Shown here: one piece after another, positions 23,974 to 37,352 of the stretch
How positions within the stretch are numbered: position 1 is the first letter of the stretch
How the letters are laid out: the number at the start of each line of letters is the position of its first letter
Origin: Pseudomonas sp. B28(2017)
Lineage (GTDB): Bacteria; Pseudomonadota; Gammaproteobacteria; Pseudomonadales; Pseudomonadaceae
Reading direction: 5' to 3'
Assembly: GCF_002113025.1 (NCBI RefSeq)
Contig: NZ_NEJH01000002.1
Span: 1-64,000 of the forward strand
Length of the DNA stretch: 64,000 nt
Notes under the pieces: model-generated
Told to the model about the DNA's origin: nothing
Databases searched by the model: none
Seen by the model: the letters and a program-made list of their open reading frames with translations, nothing else
Program-made: the position numbers and the translations under genes

Positions 23974-26900
23974 TCAAAGCCCCTCGAGTTCCGCCATCAA
24001 GTCATTCAGCCGATCCACTTTCTCCTCCGTCATATCACTGGCCGACAGGCCTTCAATGTACCCGGCCAGTTCTTCCACCGTGCTGCATTCGAACATTGCC
24101 CGCAACGGCACATCCCGTTGCAGGGTTTTCTGCACCCGCGAGGCGATTTGCGTGGCCAGCAGCGAATGCCCGCCCAATTCGAAGAAGTTGTCGCGAACGC
24201 CCACCTGCTCGACCTTCAACACCTCGGCCCAGATATCAGCCAGGGTTTGCTCAAGCTCATTGCCCGGCGCCTGATAGGCCTGACTTTGCATCTGGCCGAT
24301 CTCCAGTGCCGGCAGCGCCTTGCGATCCAGTTTGCCATTGGCATTGAGCGGTAGTTTGTCCAGCCACAGCCAGTGCAGCGGCACCATGTATTCCGGTAGC
24401 TCGGCACGCAGGCGTTGCTTGATGCGCTCCAGGCATTCGGCGGGATCGAGCGCTGAATCGACAGCCACCAGGTAGCCCACCAGATGCTTGCCGTTCACCC
24501 CTTCCTGCACACCCACCGCTGCATCGCGGACTTCCGGTTGCTCATGCAGACGCGCTTCGATCTCACCTAATTCGATGCGGTAACCGCGAATCTTCACCTG
24601 ATGGTCGATGCGACCGACGTACTCCAGCACACCGTCGCTGCGACGGCGGGCCAGGTCGCCGGTTCGATACAGCCGCTCCCCCGGGGCGCCGAACGGGTTC
24701 GGCACAAACACAGGGGCTGTGCGCAGCGGATCGCTGACATAACCGCGGCCGACCCCGGTGCCCGCCACGCACAGTTCACCCACCGCGCCCAGCGGCACCA
24801 GTTCCAGAGCCCCATCGAGCAGGTACAAACGGTTGTTGTCGGTCGGCGTGCCGATCGGCAGGTAGCTGCCGCGAGTCGAAGCCATATCAACGCGGAAGAA
24901 CGCCACGTCATCCGAGCACTCGGCCGGACCGTAGGCATTCACCAGCCCGATCTGCGGATAACGCAACAGCCATTGATGCGCCAGTTCCGGCGGCATTGCC
25001 TCACCGGTCGGCAGCATCCAGCGCAAGCCGTCGAGGCTCATGCGCTCCTGGGCGAGCATGCCCTGGATCAGCGACGGCACACTTTCCAGCACTGTAATGC
25101 CCTGGCGCTGCACATGGGCCAGCAAGCCCTGCGGATCGTGGGCAATGGTATTCGGCACGATGTCCACCCGTGCGCCGAACAACGGCGCGGCGAGGAACTG
25201 CCACACGGAAATGTCGAAGCTTTGCGATGCAGTCTGGGCGATCACATCGGTGTCGCTCAGGTTCAGGTACGGCACCTTGCTCAACTGGTTGTTGAGCATG
25301 CCGCGCTGTTCGACCATCACGCCCTTCGGCAAACCGGTGGAGCCGGATGTGTAGATCACATAGGCCAGATTGTCCGGGCCGCTGTATACGCCAGGATTGT
25401 CCGCCGACAGCGCAAGGGCCTGAATTTCTTCCCAGACCAGCAGCCGTGGCCGATTGGCGCAGGCAAACTCGTCGAGCAGGGTCTGCGCCTGTTCACGGCA
25501 CGCTTGCGTGCACACCAGCAATGGCGTGCGACTCATTTCGATGATCCGGCTCAGACGCTGGCGCGGCAGCCCCGGGTCCAGCGGCAGGTAACCAGCCCCG
25601 GCCTTGAAGCTGCCGATGATCATGCCCAGCAAATCGAGGTTGCGTTCGGCCAACAACGCCACCGGTTGATCGCACCCGACACCCGCGGCAATCAATGCAT
25701 GTCCGAGACGGTTACTGCGCTGGTTCAGGTCGAGGTAGCTGTACTGCCGGTCACCACAACTGGCGGCAATGCGCTGCGGGTGCCGGGCGACCTGGCTTTC
25801 GAACAATGAAACGTAGCTCTGCTCCAGCGGATACTCGTGCTCGCTCTGGTTGCAGCCATGGATGAGGAAGTCATGCTCCTCGGCCCCCAGCAACGGCAGG
25901 TCGGCCATGTCGCCATGGAAACCCTCCACCAACGCCAGCAGCAAACGCTTGAACTCACCGAGCATGCGCTCGACCGTGGCCTCATCGAAGTAGCGCTGGT
26001 CGTAGGACAGGTGCAAGCCCAGGTCATCCCCCGGATAGCACACCGCCGTCAGCGGGAAGTTGGTGTGCGTGCGGCCCGAATCCGAGGTCGCGTTGAGGCT
26101 CTGCGCACGGTCCAGCACCGAGACTTCCACCGGGGCGTTTTCGAACACGAACAGGCTGTCGAACAGCGGCTGGCCTTTGGGCAGTTCACTCTGTTCCTGG
26201 ATGTTCACCAGCGGCAGGTATTCGTATTCACGCAGTTGCATGTTGTTGTCGAGCAGACCGCTGAGCCACTGGCGCACGCTGCAACGCTGGCCGTCCTCGG
26301 GCATTTTTACCCGCAGCGCGATGCTGTTGATGAACAGGCCGACGGTGCGCTGCATCTGCGGCATGTCCACCGGACGCCCGGCCACGGTGACGCCGAACAG
26401 CACGTCGCGATCACCGCTCAAGCGCCGCAGCACCAGCGCCCACGCCGCCTGGGCGAAGGTGTTGATGGTCAACTGATGGGCCTGGGCCAGTTCGCGCAAT
26501 TGCACACCGTCACGGGCATCGAGCCTTGTGTAGCGGTCGCCGACGATCATGCCGCCGCTGTCGCCGGCATGTTCGCGCAGGAACGGCCGGTCGCTCGGGA
26601 TCGGTGTGGTCCGTTCGAAACCCTGCAGGTTGCTTTTCCACCACTGCCGCGCTTCGGCGAGGCTCTGATGCTGCAGCCAGCCGATGTAGTCGCGATAACG
26701 CGACACAAGCCCAAGCTGCGCTTCCCGGCCTTCGCCGAGGGCGCTGTAGAACTCGAAGAAATCGTTCATCAGCAGCGAACGGCACCAGGCATCGATGAGG
26801 ATGTGGTGGTTGCTCATCATGAACCAGTAGTGCGCCGCGCCGACCCGGATCAGGCGCAAATGGAACGGTGCCTGGTTGAGCAGGTCGAACCCGGCCTCGC

Positions 26901-29900
26901 GTTCGGTCTTGAGCAAGGTTTGCAGCTTCGGCTCTTGCTCCGCTTGCGCGATATCACTCCAGTCGAGGTATTCGATTGGCGTGCTGCCCGGCTTGTGGAT
27001 CACTTGCAGCATCTGTTCGCCGACGTTCCAGCAGAACGAGGCACGCAACGCTTCATGGCGGGCAATCACCGCTTGCCAGGCCTGGGCAAAACGTTGCGGG
27101 TCGAGTTCGCTGTTGATGCGGTAGCGGTCCTGCATGTAGTACAGGCCGGTGCCCGGCTCCAGCAAGGTGTGCAACAGCATGCCTTCCTGCATGGGGGTCA
27201 ACGGGTAGACGTCTTCAATTTCAGCAGCCGGGACCGGCAGCGCATCCAGTTGCGTCTGATTGAGCTGCGCCAGCGGGAAGTCCGACGGTGTCAGGCCACC
27301 CGCGTCGTCGCACAGGCAGTGTTCGATCAGGCTGCTCAATTCACCAAGGTAGGCGTCGGCCAACTCGTCGATGGTTGACGGATCGAAGCGTTCAGCGCTG
27401 AAGGTCCAGCGCAATACCAACTCACCGCCATACACCTGACCGTCAACGCTCAGCTCGTTGGGCAACGGGGCATTGGCATCGTGGGCCGCACCGATGGCTT
27501 CATCCAGTGGACGGAACAGCGCGTCGGCACCGAAGCTCTGGTCGAACTGGCCAAGGTAGTTGAAGGTGATCGGCGCCTGCGGCAACGCCGCCATGCTGTG
27601 GCGGCTCTGCTCATCGGCGAGGTAACGCAACACCCCATAACCCAGGCCTTTGTGTGGCACGGCACGCAATTGCTCCTTGATCGCCTTGATCGACGCGCCC
27701 TGTCCGGCGGCTTCTTCGATGTTCGACGGCGTCAGACGCAGCGGATAGGCGCTGGTGAACCAGCCCAGGGTACGGGTCAGGTCGATGTCGTCGAACAGCG
27801 CTTCGCGGCCGTGGCCCTCCAGTTGAATCAGCGCCGACGGGTGACCGCTCCAGCGGCACAGCACGCGGGTCAAGGCGGTCAACAGCAAGTCGTTGACCTG
27901 GGTGCGATAGGCACTCGGCGCCTGTTGCAGCAATTGCCGCGTGCGCTCGCTGTCGAGGCACACGCTGACGGTTTGCGCATGATGGTTCTGCCGTCCGCCA
28001 TCGGGGTGATCGCAGGGCAATTCTGCACCTGGCCCGGCCAGTTGCGCCTGCCACCAACCCAGTTCTTCGCGCAGGGATTCGCTGCCGGCGTAGGCCTGCA
28101 AGCGTGCGGCCCAGTCCTTGAAGGCGCTGGTTTTCGCCGGCAGTTTCACCGACTGCCGGGCGTCCAGTTGGCGATACAGGGTCTGCAAGTCATCCAGCAG
28201 TACCCGCCACGACACACCGTCCACCACCAAGTGGTGAATGGCGATAAACAAGCGTTGCTGGCCTTCAGGGCCATCGACCAGCAATACGCGCAGCAACGGC
28301 CCCTCTTCAAGGTCGAGGCTGCGCTGGGCATCGGCGAACAGGGCGGCGCATTTGTCCATGGACGCAACCCGCACCTGCCACAGCACCGGCGCGTCGGAAA
28401 TCGGCTGGTGCAAAGCCTGCCACTGGCCGGCAACGCGGCTGAAGCGCAGCCGCAAGGCGTCGTGCTGTTCGATCACCGCCAGCAGCGCTTGCTCCAGGCG
28501 ATGAGGTTCCAGGGCGACAGTCGGTTGCAGCAACAACGCCTGGTTCCAGTGCTGGCGTTGCGGGATGTCGGTGTCGAAGAACCAGTGCTGGATCGGCGTC
28601 AGTCGCGACTCGCCCACGATCAAGCCCTGCTCGGCGCTGACCTGCTCGCTGCAGGTTGCCACGGCTGCGAGGGTCTGCACAGTCTGGTGCTGGAACAGGT
28701 CGCGAGGGCTGAAGTGGATGCCCTGCTGCCGCGCCCGGCTGACCACCTGGATCGACAGAATCGAGTCACCGCCCAACTCGAAGAAGTTGTCGTTGAGGCC
28801 AACCTGGCCGACGTTCAGCACTGCGCACCATATCTGCGCGAGCGTAACCTCAAGCTCGTTGACGGGCGCCACGTATTGTTGGCGACCCGACTCCGGGTCC
28901 GGCGCCGGGAGCGCACGGCGGTCGAGTTTGCCGTTGGCAGTCAGCGGCATGCTCGCCAGCAGGATCAGGTGCGTGGGCACCATGTAATCCGGCAGCTGCG
29001 ATTTCAAGTGTGCCTTGAGGGCTTCGCGCAATGCGGCGTGTTGCGCTTCGTTCTGTTCGGCGACGTCAGTGGCGAGGTAACCCACCAGTTGCTTGCCGCT
29101 CGGAGCATCGAGGGCCAGCACCAGCGCTTCACGAATCGATTCGTGCTCCAGCAAACGGGTTTCGATTTCGCCCAACTCGATGCGGAAACCGCGAATCTTC
29201 ACCTGATGGTCGATCCGGCCAAGGTATTCCACCAGGCCATCGGTGCGTTGACGCACCAGATCGCCGGTGCGGTAGATACGCCCGCCGCCGACGACAAACG
29301 GATCGGCCACGAAGCGCTCTGCGGTCATGCCCGGACGCTGGTGATAACCCTGGGCCAGGCCCGCGCCACCCAGGTACAACTCGCCCGTCGCGCCTTGCGG
29401 CACCAACGCCAGATCACCGTCGAGAATGTAGGCCACGCGGTCGCCGATCACACTGCCGATCGGCACGCTACCGACGCCCTCTTCCAGCACTTCAGGAGCA
29501 AGGCTGGCCAGCGGCATGACCACGGTTTCGGTCGGACCGTAGGCGTTGAAGAACAGGCTCGGCTTGAACGCTGCGCGAATACGCGCCAGGTGCTCACCGG
29601 TCAGTGCTTCGCCGCCGGTGATGATCATGCGCACCGGCAAAGTCTGGTCATGGGTCGCCAGCCATTGCGCCAACTGACTGCCGTAGCTCGGCGTGAAACC
29701 GAGGACGTTGATGTGATGACGACGGATCAGCCCGCAGATTTCTTCCGCGTCCCACTGCCCTTGAGCGCGCAACACGACTTGCGCCCCACTGAGCAGCGGC
29801 ACCAGCAAACGCTCGGTCGCGGCGTCGAAGTTGATCGAATAAAAGTGCAGTTCGCAATCATCGGGGCGCATGGTAAAGCGCTCGATCACGGCGCGGCAGT

Positions 29901-32900
29901 GCATGGCGATTTCGCCGTGGGACACCACCACGCCTTTAGGTTTACCAGTCGAGCCCGAGGTGTAGATCAAGTAGGCCTGATGTTGCGGCAAACTGATCAA
30001 CGGCAGCCCGGTGGCCGGGTAATTGGACAGCGCAGCGGCGTCCTCTTCAAGGCACCAGCGGCCGACGGTCACCGGCAACTCGCCCAGGGCCTTGAACATC
30101 GCCGCATCGCTGAGCAGCAAACCGAGGCCGCTGTCTTCGATCATGTAATGCAAGCGCTCCAGCGGGTATTCCGGGTCCAGCGGCACATAGGCGCCGCCGG
30201 CCTTGAGGATCGCCAGCAAGCCGACGACCATCTCCATCGAGCGCTCCAGTGCCAGCCCCACACGAACCTGCGGTCCGACACCACGCTCGCGCAGCATCCA
30301 GGCCAGGCGATTGGCGTGGCTGTCGAGCTCGGCGTAGCTCAGGGTCTGCCCGGCGAAAGTCAGGGCCGGAGCGTCCTGGCGTATCGAGGCTTGCTCGGCG
30401 AACAGGTGATGGATGCACTGGTCCAGCCGATGTTCGCCCGCCTCGACGCCGAGGCTGTCGAGCAGACGTTGTTGTTCGTCGCACGCCAGCAGCGGCAGCT
30501 CGCTCAAGCGTTGTTGCGGATCGGCAATCAGCGCCTCCAGCAGATTGCACCAATGCCCGGCCATGCGGGCGATGCGCGGTTCGTCGAACAGATCGGTGCT
30601 GTAGGTCAGGCAGCAACCAAGGCGATGGTCGAGGTCGGTGACTTCCAGGTTGAGGTCGAACTTGGTCGCGCGGGCATCGTTGGCCAGGTACTCGACCGTC
30701 ATGCCGGCCAGGGTGCGGCTTTGCTGGAACTCCCAGCGTTGCACGTTGCACATCACCTGGAACAACGGGTTGTAGGCCGCGCTGCGGGGTGGTTGCAAGG
30801 CTTCCACCAGATGATCGAACGGCAAGTCCTGATGGGACTGGCCTTCGATCACTGTATGGCGCACATGCTCGAACAGCTCGCCGACAGACATCTGCCCGTC
30901 GAGCCGGCAGCGCAGCACCTGGGTGTTGAGGAATGCGCCGATCAGCCCTTCGCTTTCCGGACGAATGCGGTTGGCGACTGGCGCGCCGATGCGCAGATCG
31001 GTCTGACCGCTGTAGCGGTACAACAGCGTCGCCAGGGCGGCGGTCATGGTCATGAACAGCGTCAGGCCATGTTGCGCATTGAAGGTGCGGACCCTTGCCG
31101 CGAGGTCGTCACTCAAGTCAAAGCGATACAACTCCCCCTGATGGCTTTGCACCGGCGGACGCGGACGGTCGGCCGGCAACTCCAGCAGCGGGTGTTCGCA
31201 GCCCAGTTGCGTGATCCAGTAATCGAGCTGGCGTTGGCGCTCGCCAGACTCCAGCCACTGACGCTGCCACACGCTGTAGTCCAGGTACTGCACCGGCAAC
31301 GGCGCGAGCGGCGACTCGCGGTCGTCGACAAAGGCTTCGTACAGCGCGCTGAGTTCCCGGGCAAAGATGTCCATCGCCCAGCCTTCGGTGACGATGTGGT
31401 GCAAGGTCAGAACGAAGTAGTGTTCCTGTTCGGCGGTCTTGACCAGGCACGCACGCAACAGCGGTCCGGTTTCCAGATCGAACGGCTGGTGCGCTTCATC
31501 GTCGGCCAGTTGCTGAACCTGCCACTCGCGGCCTTCGGTATCCAGCGCGGTGAAATCCTTCCACGCCATGCGCACGCCGGTTTGCGCATGCACGTGCTGG
31601 CGGGCGACACCGTCGATGCTCGGGAACGTGGTGCGCAGGGTTTCGTGACGCAGGATCAGGGCTTGCAGTGCTGCTTCGAAACACGCGACATCGAGCACAC
31701 CACGCAGTCGTGCCATGCCACCGACGTTGTAGGCCGGGCTGTCCGGCTCCATCTGCCAGAGGAACCACATGCGCTGCTGGGAATAGGACAGCGGTACCGC
31801 CTGACGGCGGTCGACTTTCTCGATGGGTGGTTGTTTGTTGGTGCTGCCGTTGGCCTGGATCAAGCGAACCTGTTCGGCAAACCTGCCCAGTTCGCTATTC
31901 TCGAACAACGTCCGCAACGGCAACTCGACGTCGCAGGCCTGACGGGTACGGGAGATAATTTGCGTGGCCAGCAGCGAGTGGCCGCCCAAGGCAAAGAAAT
32001 CATCGCGCAGGCCAACCTGTGCCAAGCCCAGCACCTCGCGCCAGATACCGGCAATTTGTTGTTCCAGTTCAGTCACTGGCTCAAGGTGTTCGCGCACCTG
32101 CCACTGCGGCTCCGGCAAGGCGCGGCGGTCGAGTTTGCCGCTCGGGCCGAGGGGCATTTCCTGCAGGCGCATCAATTGCGCCGGGACCATGTATTCCGGC
32201 AATTCGGCGGCCAATGCGCTTTTCAGGTGCGCGGTTTGATTGGCCTCGTCTCCATCATTGGCCGCAGCGGTGTAGTAACCGATCAGTTGTGCACCGGCCA
32301 CGGTTTCGCGCACCAGCACTACGGCTTGCGCAACGCCGTCCTGGGCTAGCAGCCGCGCTTCGATTTCCTGCGGTTCGACCCGGAAACCTCGCAGTTTGAC
32401 CTGCTGATCGAGACGGCCGAGGTATTCGATCACGCCATCCGCCGTCCAGCGCGCCCGGTCGCCAGTACGGTACAGTCGCGCACCCGGCTCACCCAAGGGA
32501 TCGACCACGAAGCGTTCAGCCGTCAGGCCCGGGCGGCCCAGATAGCCGCGGGCAAGGCCGATACCACTGATGCACAGTTCACCCGGCACACCAGCCGGTA
32601 CCGGGTTGAGATCGTTGTCGAGTACACGGCAGACGACGTTGCCCAGCGGACGGCCAATCGGCGAACGCTCGCCATCAGCGCGGGAGCAGTGCCAATGGGT
32701 CACGTTGATTGCGGTTTCGGTCGGGCCGTAGCGGTTGTGCAGTTGCACCGCCGGCAACTGTTCCAGCACGTGGTTGCGCAGTTCGGCGGGCAACGCTTCG
32801 CCCCCGGAGAACACGCGGCGCAGGCTGGTGCATTCAGCGCTCAATGGTTCCTCGATGAACAGCGAAAGCAGCGGCGGCACGAAGTGCAGCGTGGTCACGC

Positions 32901-35900
32901 CATGCGCTTGAACAAGCTGCGCGATGCGGTGCGGATCGCGGTGCTCACCGGGGCCGGCGATCACCAGGCGACTACCGGTGATCAAGGGCCAGAAGCACTC
33001 CCACACCGACACGTCGAAACTGATCGGCGCCTTTTGCATCAGCACATCGGTTTCGTTCAGGCGATAGGTCTGCTGCATCCACTGCAGGCGCTCGGCCAGT
33101 GCCGCGTGGGTGTTGCCGACGCCTTTGGGCAGGCCGGTGGACCCGGAGGTGTAAATCACATAGGCGAGGTTGTCGCCCTGCAGATGCAGGCCCGGCGCAT
33201 GGCTTGGCCAGTTCTCCAGATGGAGCGCGTCCATGGCTATTGCGCTGACATCCTCAGTGGCTGGCAGACGATCAAGCAATTGGGTCTGGGTCAGCAGCAA
33301 CTCGACGCCGCTGTCGCTGAGCATGTAGGCCAGGCGCTCGGTCGGGTAATCCGCATCCAGCGGCACATAGGCACCACCCGCCTTGATGATCGCCAGCAGG
33401 CCTATCAGCAGTTGCGGCGAACGCTCACAGGCGATGGCCACACAGACGTCCGGACCAACGCCTTTGTCGCGCAGGTAATGAGCCAAACGGTTGGCCCGGG
33501 CGTGCAGTTCGGCGAAGTCCAGGCTACCGCCGTCCCACACCAGTGCGGTGCGCTGCGGCGTCTGGTGCGCCTGTTCGTTTAGCCATTCAGGCAGCCACTG
33601 GCTGGCCGGTGAGCACGGTGCAGTGGCCCAATCCGATTGCTGACGGTGCTCGGCAGGCGTCAACAGTGGCAGGTCGCCGATGGCGATGTTCGGTTGTTCA
33701 CAGACAGCCCGCAACAGATGGCTGAAATGCTCGGCCAGGCGCTCGATGGTCGCGGCGTCGAACAACTCGCTGGCGTAGTCGAAGGACAAGGTCAGGCGAC
33801 CGTTGCGGTCTTCTTCGCTATGCAACTGCAAATCGAACTTGGCTTCTCGGCTATGCCAAGGCAGCTCTTCGGCCAACAGCCCGGGCAGGCGGCGCAAAGC
33901 GCTCAGGTCCCGTTGCTGATGGTTGAACATGACCTGGAACAGACCCTGCTCGCGGGCCTGCGGGAACGCCTCCAGCATTTGCTCGAACGGCAGGTCCTGA
34001 TGGACCTGGGCGTCCAGTACGGTGCGCCGGGTTTGCGCCAGCAGCTCGGCGAATGGCTGGCGTGAGTCCACCTCGGCACGCAACACCAGGGTATTGATGA
34101 AGAATCCAATCAGCCCTTGGGTTTCCAGGCGTGGACGGTTGGCATTGGGTACGCCGATGCGGATATCACGCTGGCCGCTGTAGCGGTGCAACAGGCCCTG
34201 GAATGCTGCGAGCAACAGCATGAACGACGTGGATTCATGGGCCTGGGCGGTCTGGCGGATGGCTTCGCTGAGGGCCGCGCCCAGGCGCACTGTGTGGCGT
34301 GCAGCACTGCGCAATTGTTGTGCCGAACGGGGATGGTCGGTGGCCAGGGTCAAGGTCGGGTGTTCGTCGCCCAACTGCGCTTTCCAGTAGGCCAGTTGCC
34401 GCTCGCCCTCTCCTTGCGCCAGCCATTGGCGCTGCCAGCTGCCGTAATCGGCGTACTGCGTCGGCAATGGCGCCAGCAGCGTTTGCTGGCCTTGGGAGGC
34501 CGCCGCATACAGGCGCGAGAACTCGTCGATCAGTACGTTCAGCGACCAGCCGTCAGCGATGATGTGGTGCATCGTCACCAATAACTGATGGTCTTCGTCG
34601 TCGAGGCGCACCAGCGTCACACACATCAACGGACCTTTCTCCAGATCGAACTGGGTCCGCGCTTCGTCCTCGCGGATTTGCTGCGCCCGGGCCTCACGCT
34701 CGGCGACAGGCAGGTCGCTGATATCGACCCGTTGCAAGTTGAACCCGGCAGCAGAAACGACCCGTTGCAACGCCACACCATCACGCTCGAAGAATCGCGT
34801 GCGCAAGGACTCGTGGCGCTCGATCAACTGCTGGAAACTGGCGCGCAAGGCGTCCTCATCCAGCTCGCCGCGCAGGCGCAAGGCACCGGGAATGTTGTAG
34901 GCGCTGCTGTACGGGTCGAGTTGCCAGGTGATCCACAGGCGGTTTTGCGCCAGGGATTGCGGCATCGGTTGCTGGCGCGACAGTGCAGTGATCGCGCCCT
35001 GGGCCAGGCCACCGTCCTGTTGCTGGCGGGCCACCACTTCGGCGAATGCACCGAGGGTCGGGGCTTCGAACAGCAGACGCAGATTCAACTCCAGACCGAG
35101 CTCTTCACGCAGGCGCGCCACCAATTGCATCGCCGCGATGGAGTTGCCGCCAAGCAGGAAGAAATGATCGTCGGCGCCCACCTTCCCGACCTGTAACTGC
35201 TCGCACCATAGGCGACCGATCAGACTTTGCAGCTCGGAGCCCGACTCGATCTTGCCTGCACTTTCGGTGGCGGCCGACGGGAACATCGCGTAGCTGTCGA
35301 GGCTGCCGTCCGCCAGGCGACTACGGCACGCCGAGCGTTGCAATTTGCCGCTGGACGTCTTGGGCAGCGCGCCCGGATTGAGCAGCACCACCACGCCCGG
35401 CGCTTGCTGATAAGCCTCGGCGACGGCCTGGCGAATGGCTTTGATCAAGGATTCGGGCGGCAGGATTTTCTGCACGCTGCGGCTGATTTCGGCGGCAATG
35501 CCGATGCCTTCCTGGCCATCAACCGTGACGGCGAAGGCGGCCACGCGTCCTTTGCGCACCACTTCCACTTCACGTTCGACAGTCTGCTCGATGTCCTGCG
35601 GGTACAGGTTGTGCCCACGCACGATCAGCATGTCCTTCAGGCGGCCGGTGATGAACAGTTCACCGTTGCGCATGAAACCCAGGTCACCGGTTCGCAGCCA
35701 GGTCTGACCGGCGTGCCGGACGAAGGTCCTGACGGAGGCCTCGGGGTTGCGCCAGTAACCGAGGGCGATGCTCGGCCCGCTGGCCCAGACTTCACCGACG
35801 ACGTTGTCGGCCTGTTCGGTGAGCGAGACAGGCTCGATGATCAGCACGGCGTGACCCGGTTGGCTGATACCACAACTCATGATCGGGCTGCCCTCGCCCG

Positions 35901-36972
35901 TTTCGATACGGTTCTGCGCCAGGGCCTGATCGTCTACCCGCAGGTTGCCGATGCCTTGGCCGCGCGGTGTGCCGGCGACAAACAATGTGGCTTCTGCCAG
36001 ACCGTAGGAAGCCATGAAACTGTTCGCGCTGAAGCCACAGGTCGCGAACTTCCCGGCGAAGCGTTCCAGCGTGTCGAGGCGTATCGGTTCGGAACCGGAA
36101 TACGCCACGCGCCAACTACTCAGGTCAAGTCGTTCCAGGGCTGACTCACTGACCCTCTCGCAACACAAGCGATAGGCAAAGTCCGGCCCGCCGCTGATGG
36201 TGCCACCGTATTCGCTGATCGCCTCCAGCCAGCACAATGGCCGGCCGAGGAAGTACGCCGGCGACATCAGCACGCAAGGCACGCCGCTGAAAATCGGCTG
36301 CAGCAGGCCGCCGATCAGGCCCATGTCGTGGTACAGCGGCAGCCAGCTGACGATCACGTCGTCGGGGTTCAGATCAATGCCGAAACCGCGGCGAATCAGC
36401 AATTCGTTGGCCACCAGATTGCCGTGGCTGACTTGCACGCCTTTGGGCAGCGCGGTAGAGCCGGAGGTGTATTGCAGGAAGGCGATGTGATCGTCCTGCA
36501 AATCCGCCGCGATCCAGCGCTCGGCCAGGGCATCGTCGAGGATATCGACACACAGCATCGGCGGCGCCCCTTCGATTTGCTGCAACGCATCACGCAGCCC
36601 GGCGCTGGTCAGCAGCAAGCGCGGTTCGGCATCGCTGATGATCGACAACAGGCGCTCCTGATGATGACGGCGTGTCGATTCCGGCGGGTAAGCTGGCACC
36701 GCGATCACGCCCGCATACAGGCAACCGAAGAATGCCGCGACGTAATCCGCGCCACTGGGGAACAGCAGCACGGCGCGGTCACCGAAATCCGCTTGAGCCT
36801 GCAACGCGCCGGCAATCGTCCGCGCCCGCTGATCCAGCTCGCGATAACTGAGCACTACAGACTGATCCGGGGTCTCGGCGAGAAAGCGCAAGGCCACCCG
36901 GTCCGGCGTCAGGGCCGCGCGGCGCTGAAGGGCCTGGACCATTGTGCTGGGGAGTTCGAACGCGTCGGTCAT
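23974..36972 (-). CDS. pvdL: Pyoverdine chromophore non-ribosomal peptide synthetase PvdL
   Basis: A 4332-residue synthetase that begins ferribactin by joining a fatty acid, L-Glu, D-Tyr and L-Dab. Domains, from core motifs with approximate positions: acyl-CoA ligase (1-570, [11 protein letters not shown]), carrier (608, LGGNS), condensation (804, HHIIADG), adenylation (1276), carrier (1664, LGGHS), condensation (1860, HHIVTEG), adenylation (2341), carrier (2732, LGGDS), epimerisation (2915, HHLVVDG), condensation (3389, HHILIDA), adenylation (3877), carrier (4271, LGGHS). There is no thioesterase, so the chain passes to another synthetase. The last adenylation pocket reads about D-I-W-E-L-T-A-D-D, which fits Dab. 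Length and order match PvdL of P. aeruginosa; Glu and Tyr are assigned by that orthology. The frame is unbroken. Confidence 0.96.
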   Translation of the reverse strand: MTDAFELPSTMVQALQRRAALTPDRVALRFLAETPDQSVVLSYRELDQRARTIAGALQAQADFGDRAVLLFPSGADYVAAFFGCLYAGVIAVPAYPPESTRRHHQERLLSIISDAEPRLLLTSAGLRDALQQIEGAPPMLCVDILDDALAERWIAADLQDDHIAFLQYTSGSTALPKGVQVSHGNLVANELLIRRGFGIDLNPDDVIVSWLPLYHDMGLIGGLLQPIFSGVPCVLMSPAYFLGRPLCWLEAISEYGGTISGGPDFAYRLCCERVSESALERLDLSSWRVAYSGSEPIRLDTLERFAGKFATCGFSANSFMASYGLAEATLFVAGTPRGQGIGNLRVDDQALAQNRIETGEGSPIMSCGISQPGHAVLIIEPVSLTEQADNVVGEVWASGPSIALGYWRNPEASVRTFVRHAGQTWLRTGDLGFMRNGELFITGRLKDMLIVRGHNLYPQDIEQTVEREVEVVRKGRVAAFAVTVDGQEGIGIAAEISRSVQKILPPESLIKAIRQAVAEAYQQAPGVVVLLNPGALPKTSSGKLQRSACRSRLADGSLDSYAMFPSAATESAGKIESGSELQSLIGRLWCEQLQVGKVGADDHFFLLGGNSIAAMQLVARLREELGLELNLRLLFEAPTLGAFAEVVARQQQDGGLAQGAITALSRQQPMPQSLAQNRLWITWQLDPYSSAYNIPGALRLRGELDEDALRASFQQLIERHESLRTRFFERDGVALQRVVSAAGFNLQRVDISDLPVAEREARAQQIREDEARTQFDLEKGPLMCVTLVRLDDEDHQLLVTMHHIIADGWSLNVLIDEFSRLYAAASQGQQTLLAPLPTQYADYGSWQRQWLAQGEGERQLAYWKAQLGDEHPTLTLATDHPRSAQQLRSAARHTVRLGAALSEAIRQTAQAHESTSFMLLLAAFQGLLHRYSGQRDIRIGVPNANRPRLETQGLIGFFINTLVLRAEVDSRQPFAELLAQTRRTVLDAQVHQDLPFEQMLEAFPQAREQGLFQVMFNHQQRDLSALRRLPGLLAEELPWHSREAKFDLQLHSEEDRNGRLTLSFDYASELFDAATIERLAEHFSHLLRAVCEQPNIAIGDLPLLTPAEHRQQSDWATAPCSPASQWLPEWLNEQAHQTPQRTALVWDGGSLDFAELHARANRLAHYLRDKGVGPDVCVAIACERSPQLLIGLLAIIKAGGAYVPLDADYPTERLAYMLSDSGVELLLTQTQLLDRLPATEDVSAIAMDALHLENWPSHAPGLHLQGDNLAYVIYTSGSTGLPKGVGNTHAALAERLQWMQQTYRLNETDVLMQKAPISFDVSVWECFWPLITGSRLVIAGPGEHRDPHRIAQLVQAHGVTTLHFVPPLLSLFIEEPLSAECTSLRRVFSGGEALPAELRNHVLEQLPAVQLHNRYGPTETAINVTHWHCSRADGERSPIGRPLGNVVCRVLDNDLNPVPAGVPGELCISGIGLARGYLGRPGLTAERFVVDPLGEPGARLYRTGDRARWTADGVIEYLGRLDQQVKLRGFRVEPQEIEARLLAQDGVAQAVVLVRETVAGAQLIGYYTAAANDGDEANQTAHLKSALAAELPEYMVPAQLMRLQEMPLGPSGKLDRRALPEPQWQVREHLEPVTELEQQIAGIWREVLGLAQVGLRDDFFALGGHSLLATQIISRTRQACDVELPLRTLFENSELGRFAEQVRLIQANGSTNKQPPIEKVDRRQAVPLSYSQQRMWFLWQMEPDSPAYNVGGMARLRGVLDVACFEAALQALILRHETLRTTFPSIDGVARQHVHAQTGVRMAWKDFTALDTEGREWQVQQLADDEAHQPFDLETGPLLRACLVKTAEQEHYFVLTLHHIVTEGWAMDIFARELSALYEAFVDDRESPLAPLPVQYLDYSVWQRQWLESGERQRQLDYWITQLGCEHPLLELPADRPRPPVQSHQGELYRFDLSDDLAARVRTFNAQHGLTLFMTMTAALATLLYRYSGQTDLRIGAPVANRIRPESEGLIGAFLNTQVLRCRLDGQMSVGELFEHVRHTVIEGQSHQDLPFDHLVEALQPPRSAAYNPLFQVMCNVQRWEFQQSRTLAGMTVEYLANDARATKFDLNLEVTDLDHRLGCCLTYSTDLFDEPRIARMAGHWCNLLEALIADPQQRLSELPLLACDEQQRLLDSLGVEAGEHRLDQCIHHLFAEQASIRQDAPALTFAGQTLSYAELDSHANRLAWMLRERGVGPQVRVGLALERSMEMVVGLLAILKAGGAYVPLDPEYPLERLHYMIEDSGLGLLLSDAAMFKALGELPVTVGRWCLEEDAAALSNYPATGLPLISLPQHQAYLIYTSGSTGKPKGVVVSHGEIAMHCRAVIERFTMRPDDCELHFYSINFDAATERLLVPLLSGAQVVLRAQGQWDAEEICGLIRRHHINVLGFTPSYGSQLAQWLATHDQTLPVRMIITGGEALTGEHLARIRAAFKPSLFFNAYGPTETVVMPLASLAPEVLEEGVGSVPIGSVIGDRVAYILDGDLALVPQGATGELYLGGAGLAQGYHQRPGMTAERFVADPFVVGGGRIYRTGDLVRQRTDGLVEYLGRIDHQVKIRGFRIELGEIETRLLEHESIREALVLALDAPSGKQLVGYLATDVAEQNEAQHAALREALKAHLKSQLPDYMVPTHLILLASMPLTANGKLDRRALPAPDPESGRQQYVAPVNELEVTLAQIWCAVLNVGQVGLNDNFFELGGDSILSIQVVSRARQQGIHFSPRDLFQHQTVQTLAAVATCSEQVSAEQGLIVGESRLTPIQHWFFDTDIPQRQHWNQALLLQPTVALEPHRLEQALLAVIEQHDALRLRFSRVAGQWQALHQPISDAPVLWQVRVASMDKCAALFADAQRSLDLEEGPLLRVLLVDGPEGQQRLFIAIHHLVVDGVSWRVLLDDLQTLYRQLDARQSVKLPAKTSAFKDWAARLQAYAGSESLREELGWWQAQLAGPGAELPCDHPDGGRQNHHAQTVSVCLDSERTRQLLQQAPSAYRTQVNDLLLTALTRVLCRWSGHPSALIQLEGHGREALFDDIDLTRTLGWFTSAYPLRLTPSNIEEAAGQGASIKAIKEQLRAVPHKGLGYGVLRYLADEQSRHSMAALPQAPITFNYLGQFDQSFGADALFRPLDEAIGAAHDANAPLPNELSVDGQVYGGELVLRWTFSAERFDPSTIDELADAYLGELSSLIEHCLCDDAGGLTPSDFPLAQLNQTQLDALPVPAAEIEDVYPLTPMQEGMLLHTLLEPGTGLYYMQDRYRINSELDPQRFAQAWQAVIARHEALRASFCWNVGEQMLQVIHKPGSTPIEYLDWSDIAQAEQEPKLQTLLKTEREAGFDLLNQAPFHLRLIRVGAAHYWFMMSNHHILIDAWCRSLLMNDFFEFYSALGEGREAQLGLVSRYRDYIGWLQHQSLAEARQWWKSNLQGFERTTPIPSDRPFLREHAGDSGGMIVGDRYTRLDARDGVQLRELAQAHQLTINTFAQAAWALVLRRLSGDRDVLFGVTVAGRPVDMPQMQRTVGLFINSIALRVKMPEDGQRCSVRQWLSGLLDNNMQLREYEYLPLVNIQEQSELPKGQPLFDSLFVFENAPVEVSVLDRAQSLNATSDSGRTHTNFPLTAVCYPGDDLGLHLSYDQRYFDEATVERMLGEFKRLLLALVEGFHGDMADLPLLGAEEHDFLIHGCNQSEHEYPLEQSYVSLFESQVARHPQRIAASCGDRQYSYLDLNQRSNRLGHALIAAGVGCDQPVALLAERNLDLLGMIIGSFKAGAGYLPLDPGLPRQRLSRIIEMSRTPLLVCTQACREQAQTLLDEFACANRPRLLVWEEIQALALSADNPGVYSGPDNLAYVIYTSGSTGLPKGVMVEQRGMLNNQLSKVPYLNLSDTDVIAQTASQSFDISVWQFLAAPLFGARVDIVPNTIAHDPQGLLAHVQRQGITVLESVPSLIQGMLAQERMSLDGLRWMLPTGEAMPPELAHQWLLRYPQIGLVNAYGPAECSDDVAFFRVDMASTRGSYLPIGTPTDNNRLYLLDGALELVPLGAVGELCVAGTGVGRGYVSDPLRTAPVFVPNPFGAPGERLYRTGDLARRRSDGVLEYVGRIDHQVKIRGYRIELGEIEARLHEQPEVRDAAVGVQEGVNGKHLVGYLVAVDSALDPAECLERIKQRLRAELPEYMVPLHWLWLDKLPLNANGKLDRKALPALEIGQMQSQAYQAPGNELEQTLADIWAEVLKVEQVGVRDNFFELGGHSLLATQIASRVQKTLQRDVPLRAMFECSTVEELAGYIEGLSASDMTEEKVDRLNDLMAELEGL

Positions 36973-36994
36973 GAGGTTTCCTGCCTGATTTCGG

Positions 36995-37093
36995 CTGTAG
37001 GAGCGAGCTTGTTCGCGAAAAAAAGGAGAACGCCGCGGAGTGTCAGGCGCCCATCGCCATCGTTGACGACCATCGCGAGCTCGCTCCTACAGG
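36995..37093. repeat. REPIN in the pvdL leader
   Basis: Inverted REP arms CTGTAGGAGCGAGCTTGTTC (36995-37014) and CATCGCGAGCTCGCTCCTAC (37071-37090) flank a spacer with GAACGCCGCG and ATCGTTGACGACC. It lies between pvdL and its PvdS-type box, so it should be transcribed in the pvdL 5' untranslated region. Confidence 0.85.
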
Positions 37094-37129
37094 GTTATGA
37101 GGATTGCGCTGTGCCATTCACCAATGAGA

Positions 37130-37153
37130 ACGGATGACGTCCTGAAATAATTA
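37130..37153 (-). promoter_or_regulatory. Variant PvdS box upstream of pvdL
   Basis: Minus strand: TAATT (complement of 37149-37153), 16 bp, CGT (complement of 37130-37132). One base differs from the TAAAT-N16-CGT consensus. It is the only candidate found upstream of pvdL and would give a leader of about 150 bases. Confidence 0.6.
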
Positions 37154-37245
37154 GGTGCCGACTGGAACACCAAGCGCACTGAAGTGAGTCAGCGTGTCGC
37201 AGTTCTCACTCTGCATCCTCATAGAGAATTAGTTATTTTTCTCAT

Positions 37246-37274
37246 TTGACAATAATTATCATTAAGAATAATTT
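37246..37274 (+). promoter_or_regulatory. pvdS promoter with Fur box
   Basis: TTGACA (37246-37251), 17 bp, TAATTT (37269-37274) form the likely sigma-70 promoter. Over it lies GACAATAATTATCATTAAG (37248-37266), matching the 19-bp Fur consensus at about 14 positions. Iron-loaded Fur bound here would block transcription of pvdS, the known control point of pyoverdine production. Confidence 0.8.
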
Positions 37275-37295
37275 GTCGCTCGATGTGTAGGACGG

Positions 37296-37306
37296 CCCCC
37301 CCCCCC
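37296..37306 (+). repeat. C11 homopolymer in the pvdS leader
   Basis: Eleven consecutive C between the predicted pvdS transcription start (near 37281) and its start codon at 37353. Such tracts are prone to slippage in replication and to sequencing error. Confidence 0.9.
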
Positions 37307-37352
37307 GATTCATTCGCCGCCCCACTAACCTTTTGGCAGCAGGGTGATTTCC

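Noticed and set aside
27481..32349. A 1622-codon open frame on the plus strand opposite pvdL
   Set aside because: It is the antisense shadow of a GC-rich gene: no domain, glutamine/arginine-rich composition, and the opposite strand encodes clear synthetase motifs throughout.
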